Origin: an uncultured Clostridia bacterium | Lineage (GTDB): Bacteria; Bacillota_A; Clostridia; Christensenellales; CAG-138 | Assembly: GCA_937877295.1 (NCBI GenBank) | Contig: CALFIV010000360.1 | Coordinates: 1-6,646, forward strand | Direction: 5' to 3' | Length of the DNA stretch: 6,646 nt | Part shown: piece after piece, positions 1-6,500 of the stretch | How the letters are laid out: each line of letters starts with the position of its first letter | Numbering within the stretch: position 1 is the stretch's first letter | Made by a program: the position numbers and the translations under genes | Notes under the pieces: generated by a model | Seen by the model: only the letters and a program-made list of their open reading frames with translations | Told to the model about the DNA's origin: nothing | The model's database searches: none

Positions 1-713
1 AGACATTGAACTTAAAAGAGCTTACCATCCCATCTCATTTTACCATTTCTCCCCAATCTCGTTTTTTGATTTATCATACGCATACGACGGAAGCGTATTT
101 TCCGACGGCGGAAAATCCGTATCAAGCGTCCTCAGAATGGCGCACAGCAGACAATACAAAGAATGTTGTCGCTGTAGGGGAAGCACTGAAAGAGATCCTG
201 GAAACACAATACGGGTTTCATGTCATACATGATATTACGGATCATGAACCGCCGAAGCTTGCAACGTCATATGACAGGAGTCTCGTCACCATGCAAAGCT
301 ATCACGAGACATATCCGTCGATTGTTTTGTTCATCGATTTGCATCGGGACGCATATAACGATGCAAAAGAACCATCCGATTACATTACCATCAACGGTAA
401 GGAAACGGCTCGTTTGATGTTTGTCGTCGGAAAAGGTGAAAAGTATCTGGAAAGGCCATATCTGGAAACAAACTATGCGCTTGCCGAACGCATCACGAAT
501 CATTTGCAGTCGATCGATTCTAAGCTTGCGCGTCCGATCCGGTTAAAGACGGGGCGTTATAACCAGCATGTCGCGCCGAACTGCTTGCTCGTTGAGGTCG
601 GGCACAACGCCAACACACTGGAACAAGCGATAGCTGCAATGCCGTATCTTGCCGAAAGCATCGCATATGCGTTCCCGGTATCGACGAATACGTCGATTTG
701 GACGCCGAATTGA
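1..713 (+). CDS. spoIIP: SpoIIP-family N-acetylmuramoyl-L-alanine amidase, 5' partial
   Basis: This is the C-terminal catalytic region of a stage II sporulation protein P-like zinc amidase. In the family, the enzyme sits in the mother-cell membrane, cuts stem peptides from glycan strands and works with SpoIID and SpoIIM to drive engulfment. Counting from the TTG at position 6, the first catalytic block is IYHTHTTEAY (residues 22-31; likely metal or active-site residues H26 and E29). The second is DLHRDA (111-116; H113), and the third is the SpoIIP-typical segment ending LLVEVGHNANTLEQA (194-208; E197 as probable catalytic glutamate). The frame is open through codon 3-5 to the window edge. The usual N-terminal signal or membrane anchor is absent, so the TTG is probably not the start and the gene continues upstream. 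The stop TGA (711-713) is embedded in the -35 box of the asd promoter, and no terminator separates the two genes. The family call is firm; whether this is the main SpoIIP or a paralogue cannot be judged. Confidence 0.88.
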   Translation, partial: TLNLKELTIPSHFTISPQSRFLIYHTHTTEAYFPTAENPYQASSEWRTADNTKNVVAVGEALKEILETQYGFHVIHDITDHEPPKLATSYDRSLVTMQSYHETYPSIVLFIDLHRDAYNDAKEPSDYITINGKETARLMFVVGKGEKYLERPYLETNYALAERITNHLQSIDSKLARPIRLKTGRYNQHVAPNCLLVEVGHNANTLEQAIAAMPYLAESIAYAFPVSTNTSIWTPN

Positions 714-738
714 CAAGCCGGCGCAGTAATGATATACT
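710..738 (+). promoter_or_regulatory. Sigma-A promoter of the asd-dapA-dapB operon
   Basis: A perfect -35 box TTGACA (710-715) is followed by exactly 17 bp and then the -10 box TATACT (733-738). A TG dinucleotide at 730-731 makes it an extended -10. The -35 overlaps the stop codon of the upstream SpoIIP-like gene. The predicted transcription start is near 745, giving a leader of roughly 24 nt before the asd ATG. The match to consensus suggests strong housekeeping expression; no operator-like symmetry is obvious around it. Confidence 0.87.
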
Positions 739-753
739 ATTCTGTCGTAATAT

Positions 754-760
754 AGGAGGT
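754..760 (+). promoter_or_regulatory. Ribosome binding site of asd
   Basis: AGGAGGT is a full-length match to the anti-Shine-Dalgarno sequence and ends 8 nt before the ATG at 769. It fixes the asd start and predicts efficient translation. Confidence 0.9.
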
Positions 761-768
761 AAAAAACG

Positions 769-1761
769 ATGGATCGGATCAAGATTGCCATTGTCGGCGC
801 AACCGGTATGGTCGGAAGGATGTTCCTTCGCGTACTGGAGGAACGTCAGATCGACGCGGAATACACGCTGTTCGCATCGGAACGAAGCGCAGGAAGCTCC
901 TTAACCTTTTTCGGAAAAGAGTATGTCGTTCAGAAACTAAGTGAAAACAGCTTTGAAGGAGCAGGATTCCATTTTGCTCTGTTTTCGGCAGGCGGCGCGA
1001 TCAGTGAACATTTTGCGCCTCTCGCCGCAAAAGAAAGAACGATTGTAATTGACAATTCCAGCTTTTGGAGAATGCATCCGGACGTGCCGCTCGTCGTACC
1101 TGAGGTCAATTCGGAGACGCTGGCGTCTATTCCGCGCGGCATCGTTGCAAATCCAAACTGCTCCACCATTCAGGCTGTTGTTCCGTTGAAAGCGCTTGAT
1201 CGGGTATACGGTATCAAGCGGATCGTCTATTCCACGTATCAGGCGGTTTCCGGCGCTGGACAGCGCGGGTATCAAGATCTGGAAGATGGTTTGTGCGGTG
1301 CGCTTCCAAAGAAGTTCCCGTATCCGATCGCAGGAAACTGCATCCCGCATATCGACGTGTTTCTGCCGTCCGGATACACTAAGGAAGAACAAAAAATGAT
1401 CGACGAAACGCGAAAGATTTTGAACCGTCCGGATCTGCGCGTTACTGCAACATGCGTGCGCGTACCTGTGTATCACGGTCACAGCGAGAGTATCAATGTC
1501 GAATTGGAACGTCCGTTTGCGCTATCCGATATTCGCGCCCTGCTCGAATCAGAAAACGGCGTAATCGTACAGGACGATCCCGATCATCTGCTCTATCCGA
1601 TGCCGATTCACGCTGCAGGAACAGACCCGGTCTATGTAGGCCGCATTCGTCGGGATGAATCAGTGGAAAATGGCCTGAATTTCTGGTGCGTTGCAGACAA
1701 TATTCGAAAAGGCGCGGCGACGAACGCCGTACAAATATTACAAGAACTGATGAAACATTGA
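769..1761 (+). CDS. asd: Aspartate-semialdehyde dehydrogenase
   Basis: Asd reduces L-aspartyl-4-phosphate to L-aspartate-4-semialdehyde with NADPH in the cytosol. This is the branch point to lysine/diaminopimelate and to threonine and methionine. The 330-residue length is normal for the family. The N-terminal Rossmann loop GATGMVG is at residues 10-16. The VIDNSS segment (93-98) precedes the active-site motif NPNCSTIQ (128-135), with C131 as the nucleophile. YQAVSGAG (157-164) carries the conserved Q158. RVPVYHGHSE (231-240) supplies substrate-binding R231 and the general base H238. The C-terminal NIRKGAATNA (311-320) is the conserved helix of the cofactor domain. The ATG is fixed by a strong AGGAGGT site and the first residues already form beta strand 1. 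It is first in the operon, and its stop codon shares a base with the ribosome binding site of dapA. No key residue is missing. Confidence is high. Confidence 0.97.
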   Translation: MDRIKIAIVGATGMVGRMFLRVLEERQIDAEYTLFASERSAGSSLTFFGKEYVVQKLSENSFEGAGFHFALFSAGGAISEHFAPLAAKERTIVIDNSSFWRMHPDVPLVVPEVNSETLASIPRGIVANPNCSTIQAVVPLKALDRVYGIKRIVYSTYQAVSGAGQRGYQDLEDGLCGALPKKFPYPIAGNCIPHIDVFLPSGYTKEEQKMIDETRKILNRPDLRVTATCVRVPVYHGHSESINVELERPFALSDIRALLESENGVIVQDDPDHLLYPMPIHAAGTDPVYVGRIRRDESVENGLNFWCVADNIRKGAATNAVQILQELMKH

Positions 1762-1770
1762 GGAGGGGCT

Positions 1771-2649
1771 ATGAGTATTTTTACCGGTTCAGCAGTTGCA
1801 TTGATTACGCCGTTTCACGACGGAGCAGTCGATTATCAATCCTTGACGAATCTTGTTGAGCTGCAGATCGCTTCCGGAACAGACGCAATCGTTGCGCTCG
1901 GTACAACGGGTGAAGCGGCGACACTGACTTCAGATGAACGGGAGGAGGTCATCCGGTTCATCGTCGAGCGCGTTTCAAACCGGATTCCTGTCATAGTCGG
2001 AACAGGCAGCAACAATACCGAGGACGCCATTCACAAGAGCCGCTTCGCTGAAGCGGTCGGCGCAGACGGATTGTTGATTGTGACGCCGTTCTACAATAAA
2101 ACAACGCAGGAGGGGCTGCTTGCGCATTACAGCTCGATTGCAGAGCAGGTGCGTCTGCCGATCATCATGTACAATGTTCCGTCCAGAACCGGTCTCAATC
2201 TCCTTCCGGAAACGGTCAACAAGCTTGTGAAATCCTGCGAAAACATTGTAGGTATCAAGGAAGCAAGCGGGAATATCGAACAAATCGTTAAGCTTGCCGC
2301 GCTATGCCCGGAGTGTGATATCTATTCCGGCAACGACGACCACGTTGTTCCGATTCTTTCGGTCGGCGGAAAAGGCGTTATATCGACGGTTGCGAATATC
2401 ATTCCGGAAGTGATGCATCTGATGTGCAAAGCCTATTTCGACGGCGACGTACAGGAAGCCAAGCGTTTACAGCTTGCATTGCTTCCGCTGCAGCAGGCTG
2501 CGTTCTGTGAAGTCAATCCGATTCCGATCAAAACCATGATGTCGCTCTTAAAGCTTTGCGATTCCGAGGTGCGTTTACCGCTCGTAAAACCGTCGCTGGA
2601 ACATTATGAGCTGATGGAAACGACGCTCAGAGAAAACGGAATGCTGTGA
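1771..2649 (+). CDS. dapA: 4-hydroxy-tetrahydrodipicolinate synthase
   Basis: DapA condenses pyruvate with aspartate semialdehyde to give 4-hydroxy-tetrahydrodipicolinate, the first committed step to lysine and diaminopimelate. It is a class I aldolase-type TIM barrel, and its 292 residues are the usual length. The motif GTTGEAATL (44-52) holds T45 and T46. Y108 (in TPFYNK), Y134 (in YNVPSRTG, 134-141) and R139 complete the catalytic set. K163 in GIKEASG (161-167) is the Schiff-base lysine. All correspond to E. coli T44, T45, Y107, Y133, R138 and K161. The two E. coli lysine-sensing histidines (53 and 56) align with S54 and R57 here, so lysine feedback inhibition is probably weak or absent (inference). 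AGGAGG (1761-1766), which begins on the last base of the asd stop, lies 4 nt before the ATG. The 9-nt gap to asd and the immediate junction with dapB indicate one transcript. Confidence 0.97.
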   Translation: MSIFTGSAVALITPFHDGAVDYQSLTNLVELQIASGTDAIVALGTTGEAATLTSDEREEVIRFIVERVSNRIPVIVGTGSNNTEDAIHKSRFAEAVGADGLLIVTPFYNKTTQEGLLAHYSSIAEQVRLPIIMYNVPSRTGLNLLPETVNKLVKSCENIVGIKEASGNIEQIVKLAALCPECDIYSGNDDHVVPILSVGGKGVISTVANIIPEVMHLMCKAYFDGDVQEAKRLQLALLPLQQAAFCEVNPIPIKTMMSLLKLCDSEVRLPLVKPSLEHYELMETTLRENGML

Positions 2650-2660
2650 GGTCCGGCGTG
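2648..2660 (+). promoter_or_regulatory. Ribosome binding site and GTG start deciding the dapB N-terminus
   Basis: GAGGT (2648-2652) sits 5 nt before a GTG at 2658-2660, overlapping the dapA stop TGA (2647-2649). An earlier in-frame GTG at 2646 has no comparable upstream purine-rich site. Starting at 2658 gives MKKVLINGVGG, where the first beta strand begins immediately, as in most DapB proteins. The same GAGGT core is used 4 nt before dnaE, so this organism evidently accepts it. Confidence 0.7.
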
Positions 2661-3428
2661 AAAAAAGTTTTGATCAACGGCGTCGGCGGGCAGATGGGAC
2701 ACGCTTTGCTCGTATCTTTCAAGACCTTTGGAGCAGAATGGGAAATCACGGGAGGCGTCGATCCGTACTGTGAGGAATCGTTTCCGTTTCCCGTGTTTCG
2801 GTCTGCGGATGCGATCGATGTCATTCCGGACGTAGTCATCGATTTTTCTGTGCCGGCAGCAACGGAACAAATCCTTGAATACTGCGTGGAACGTCACATT
2901 CCGATCGTGATTTGTACGACGGCGCTTTCGGATGATTTGATCGAGAAAATCAATACCTCCGCAAGGACGATTCCTGTTTTTCGTTCCGGCAATATGTCGC
3001 TCGGAATCAATTTAATGCGCAGGTTAGTGAGCGATACGCGTCGCATGCTTGGCGACGCATTCGATGTTGAAATCATCGAAGCGCATCACAATCTCAAGAT
3101 CGACGCTCCGAGCGGAACGGCGTTGATGCTCGGCGAAGCGATCCGTTCGGCTGACGGAAAAAATCATCCTTATATGTACGGCCGTTCGGAAAAGAATCGT
3201 AGGCGCACGCCGGAAGAGATTGGCTTCCACAGCATTCGGGGCGGTACTGTCGTCGGTGAACATGAGGTTCGTTTCTTAGGTGAAGACGAGGAAATCGCAA
3301 TCCTGCATCGCGCGTCGTCCAAACGCGTCTTTGCAAACGGCGCGATCCGTGCGGCGGACTTCCTACTGCATCATTTGCCTGGTCTCTATACGATGGATGA
3401 TCTGGTATCGGAGATTCTTTCCGAATAA
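2658..3428 (+). CDS. dapB: 4-hydroxy-tetrahydrodipicolinate reductase
   Basis: DapB reduces the DapA product to tetrahydrodipicolinate with NAD(P)H, completing the three-step block encoded by this operon. The preferred GTG start at 2658 gives 256 residues; the alternative GTG at 2646 gives 260 and overlaps the dapA stop codon. Numbered from 2658, the nucleotide-binding loop GVGGQMG is at residues 8-14 and DFSVPAAT at 62-69. TTALSDD is at 97-103 and GNMSLGIN at 111-118. The catalytic segment EAHHNLKIDAPSGTAL (141-156) contains H143 and K147, equivalent to E. coli H159 and K163. The C-terminal half forms the tetramerisation and substrate domain. Two basic residues that contact the NADPH 2'-phosphate in E. 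coli appear replaced by Q and P, suggesting NADH preference (inference). It is the last gene of the operon and is followed by a hairpin terminator. Confidence 0.95.
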   Translation: MKKVLINGVGGQMGHALLVSFKTFGAEWEITGGVDPYCEESFPFPVFRSADAIDVIPDVVIDFSVPAATEQILEYCVERHIPIVICTTALSDDLIEKINTSARTIPVFRSGNMSLGINLMRRLVSDTRRMLGDAFDVEIIEAHHNLKIDAPSGTALMLGEAIRSADGKNHPYMYGRSEKNRRRTPEEIGFHSIRGGTVVGEHEVRFLGEDEEIAILHRASSKRVFANGAIRAADFLLHHLPGLYTMDDLVSEILSE

Positions 3429-3443
3429 AATATGTTTTAAAGC

Positions 3444-3477
3444 AGGGCAAGCCGCATGGCTTGCTCTTCTTGCGTTT
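3444..3477 (+). terminator. Probable intrinsic terminator after dapB
   Basis: A 10-bp stem (3444-3453 with 3458-3467, one G-U pair) closes a GCAT tetraloop just 15 nt after the dapB stop. It is followed by an interrupted U-rich stretch, TCTTGCGTTT (3468-3477), rather than a clean run of Ts, so some read-through toward dnaE is plausible. The tail overlaps the candidate -35 (TTGCGT, 3470-3475) of the upstream dnaE promoter. Confidence 0.65.
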
Positions 3478-3498
3478 CAGACCTCAATATGTTATGAT
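3470..3498 (+). promoter_or_regulatory. Candidate upstream dnaE promoter (P1)
   Basis: TTGCGT (3470-3475; three of six matches, including the key TTG) lies 17 bp before the extended -10 TGtTATGAT (TG at 3490-3491, TATGAT at 3493-3498). The predicted start near 3505 would leave a 24-nt leader, the same as at asd. It is weaker than the asd promoter because the -35 is poor. Confidence 0.5.
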
Positions 3499-3512
3499 AT
3501 ATTTGTTATAAT
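3484..3512 (+). promoter_or_regulatory. Candidate proximal dnaE promoter (P2) with perfect extended -10
   Basis: TGtTATAAT (TG at 3504-3505, TATAAT at 3507-3512) is a perfect extended -10. The hexamer 17 bp upstream (TCAATA, 3484-3489) is a poor -35, which extended -10 promoters tolerate. The start would fall near 3519, leaving only about 10 nt of leader with the Shine-Dalgarno at its extreme 5' end. Confidence 0.6.
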
Positions 3513-3519
3513 ATAGATT

Positions 3520-3524
3520 GAGGT
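3520..3524 (+). promoter_or_regulatory. Ribosome binding site of dnaE, inside an inverted-repeat arm
   Basis: GAGGT lies 4 nt before the ATG at 3529 and is the only purine-rich site available. It is wholly contained in the right arm of the 3480-3525 inverted repeat, so pairing of the arms in RNA would block it. Confidence 0.75.
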
Positions 3525-3528
3525 CCAT

Positions 3529-6500
3529 ATGAAACCGTTTGTTCATCTGCATGTGCATACCCAATACAGTTTGCTTGACGGCGCATCACGCATTCCGGAG
3601 CTTGTTAAGCGCGCCAAAGAACTTGGACAAAGCGCAATTGCAATCACGGATCATGGTGTGATGTACGGCGTGATCGATTTTTACCGTGCCTGCAAGTCGG
3701 AGGGGATCAAGCCGATTCTCGGCATGGAAGCATATGTTTCAAAAGGCGCATATGATGCGACGGATGCGCGTGAACGCGATTATGCACATCTGATTCTGCT
3801 TGCAAAAAACCAAACCGGTTATCAGAATCTCATGTATCTGTCGTCTGAGGCGTTTGTACACGGATTCTATTATAAGCCCCGCATTGATTATGACCTTTTG
3901 GAAGCGCATCATGAGGGTTTGATCTGTCTGTCCGCATGTCTTGCCGGAGATATTCCGCAATCTTTTTTGCGTGGAGAAGACGAGCGCGCGTATGAGATTG
4001 CAAAGCGTTTGCATCGCGTATTCGGTGAAGATTTTTATATCGAGCTGCAGAATCACGGGATAGCTGAACAGCAGCAGGTTCTTCCGAAACTGCGCAGGTT
4101 AGCAAAGGATCTCGGCGTCAAGACCGTTGCGACCAACGACATTCATTATGTCAAGAAAGAGGATGCGGAAGCGCAGGATGTTTTGCTTTGTATTCAGACG
4201 CAGCGCTTTGTCGATGAACCGGACCGTATGCGCATGGAGGCGGAGGAGTTCTATTGCAAGTCCTATGATGAAATGCTTGCAATGCTCCCTGATGATACGG
4301 ATGCGCTTGACTGTACCAACGAAATCGCCGATAAATGCGATGTAACCATCGAGTTTGGCGTTCGCCGCTTGCCGCACTTTACTGCGCCGGACGGTATGAA
4401 CAATGATCAATACCTGCGGAAACTCTGCAACGAAGGCATGCAGAGAAAAATGCCGAACGCCGACCAAACCGCTTTGGATCGATTGGAATACGAACTGTCG
4501 GTCGTCGAACGGATGGGCTTCGTCGACTATTATCTGATCGTTTGGGACTTCATTCATTACGCAAAGACACACGGCATCATGGTCGGTCCGGGTCGCGGAA
4601 GCGGTGCTGCTTCGCTTGCGGCATATTTCCTCGATATTACCGATGTTGATCCGTTGAAATACAATCTCCTTTTCGAACGTTTTCTCAATCCGGAACGCGT
4701 CTCCATGCCGGACTTTGACGTCGACTTCTGCTATGAAAGACGGCAGGAGGTCATCGACTATGTCAGTGAAAAGTACGGTGAAGGACATGTTGCGCAGATC
4801 ATCACTTTCGGAACAATGGCAGCGCGGGCAGTTGTTCGCGATGTTGCGCGAGTATTGCGCGTCCCGTATGCAGACGCCGACCGTCTGGCAAAACTGATTC
4901 CGAGTGTGCTGAAGATCACGCTGCATGATGCGATCCAGATGAACGCTGAGTTAAAAGCACTGTACGACAGCGATGAAACCATGCGGAAGGTTCTGGATCT
5001 TTCCATGAAGCTCGAAGGCCTTCCGCGGCACAGTTCAACGCATGCAGCAGGCGTCGTGATATCCGGCGTTCCGCTTGCGACGGTAGTACCGCTGACGAGC
5101 AACGACGGCGCTTTAACGACGCAGTTTCCAATGACTACGCTGGAAGAGCTCGGCCTTCTGAAAATGGATTTTCTCGGCTTGAGAACGTTAACGATCATTC
5201 GGGACGCTTTGGATTTTATACGCCAGGAAGGAAAGCCCGTTCCTGATTTTTCAAAAAACGATTTTGAAGATCCTGAGGTTTGGAACATGATCGCGTCGGG
5301 TGATACAGACGCTGTATTCCAACTCGAATCCGGCGGCATGCGTCAGTTCATGATGCAACTGCGTCCCGACTGCTTTGAAGACCTGATTGCAGGTATTTCA
5401 CTGTACCGTCCCGGTCCGATGGAGCAGATTCCGCGGTACATTCGCGGCAAGCATGAGGGTAATATCGTGTACGCGCATCCTCTGATGGAACCGATCCTGA
5501 AAACTACCTACGGCTGTATGGTTTATCAGGAACAAGTTATGGAAATCGTGCGGACGCTGGCAGGGTATAGCTATGGAAGAAGCGATCTTGTTCGCCGCGC
5601 TATGTCCAAAAAGAAGCATGACGTCATGGCAAAGGAACGCACATTTTTTGTTTACGGTACAGACGGCGTCGACGGCGCAATCAAACGCGGCGTGCCTGAG
5701 GATGTCGCAAATCACATCTTCGATGAGATGATGGATTTTGCGTCATATGCGTTCAACAAAGCCCATGCAGCATGTTACGCAGTCGTAGCATATCGGACGG
5801 CATACCTCAAGCACTATTACCCGACGGAGCTGTTTGCAGCGACGATCAACGGATACCGGCAGAATACCGACAGCGTGTCTGCTTATGTTTATGATGCAAG
5901 AAGAGCGGGCATCAAGATCCTACCGCCGGACGTCAATCGCTCCATGGCGCTTTTCAATGTCGAAAATAACAGCATTCGCTTCGGACTTTCTTCGGTACGG
6001 AATGTATCCGAGAACGTCATGCGAGACGTCGTGCGCGACAGAACGCTCAATGGTCCATTCAAGAATTTCGAAGACTTTGTTAACCGTACGCACGGACTGA
6101 ACAAGCGAATGTTGGAAGGCCTGATCTGCGCAGGCGGCTTTGACAGCATGGGGTATACCAGAAACAGTCTGCTCGCGGTGTATGCACAAGCGCTGGATGC
6201 AGCGCAGCGTTCACAAAGAACGCGTGAATCTGGACAGCTTTCGCTGTTCGATCTGGATGGCGGAAAGGAAGCGTTTGAAGAATCGACATTGCATATACCG
6301 CAGTTAACCGAATTGAATCATACGGTTTTGCTCGCCAAGGAACGCGAAGCGACAGGTTTGTATTTGTCAGGTCATCCGCTGGACGCATATGATGCTGTTT
6401 TGAGCAAACAACCGTATCGCGTACTTGATCTTACGGAAGCAGACGGAACGGGTGAGATTAAAGATGATATGCAGGTATCGGTCGGCGGCATGCTTTCTTC

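Larger units (their letters stand above)
3480..3525. repeat. Perfect 9-bp inverted repeat flanking the dnaE promoter
   Basis: GACCTCAAT at 3480-3488 is the exact reverse complement of ATTGAGGTC at 3517-3525, separated by a very AT-rich 28-bp spacer that holds both -10 elements. The right arm includes the dnaE Shine-Dalgarno GAGGT (3520-3524). It could be an operator pair or, in RNA read through from dapB, a hairpin hiding the ribosome binding site. The symmetry is directly visible; its role is inference. Confidence 0.8.

Noticed and set aside
6..8. TTG as the true start of the SpoIIP-like gene
   Set aside because: The frame remains open upstream to the window edge. SpoIIP proteins carry an N-terminal anchor that is missing here, and too little upstream sequence is visible to assess a ribosome binding site.
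937..1482. 181-codon open frame on the - strand within asd
   Set aside because: Antisense to conserved Asd motifs, including the catalytic cysteine region. The product is low in recognisable features and rich in Arg and Cys, typical of a shadow frame.
2039..2057. Short perfect hairpin (CGCTTC / GAAGCG with a 3-nt loop)
   Set aside because: It lies inside conserved dapA coding sequence with no U-tract after it. It is explained by the Arg-Phe-Ala-Glu-Ala codons and is likely chance.
3038..3058. 7-bp GC-rich hairpin (GCGTCGC / GCGACGC)
   Set aside because: Inside dapB coding sequence, no T-run follows, and there is no gene boundary nearby, so it is not a terminator.
3280..3516. 78-codon + strand open frame spanning the dapB end and the intergenic region
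   Set aside because: It overlaps conserved DapB C-terminal coding sequence out of frame, runs through the terminator and promoter elements, and resembles no known family.
3429..3528. Possible small RNA or riboswitch between dapB and dnaE
   Set aside because: Only 100 bp, already accounted for by the terminator, promoter elements and inverted repeat; no known riboswitch core is recognisable.
4099..4926. 275-codon open frame on the - strand within dnaE
   Set aside because: It lies entirely antisense to the conserved DnaE polymerase core, has no recognisable domain, and is explained by codon bias on the coding strand leaving the opposite frame open.
4758..5339. 193-codon open frame on the - strand within dnaE
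   Set aside because: Ser/Arg-rich shadow of the DnaE frame with no family resemblance and no ribosome binding site I could support.
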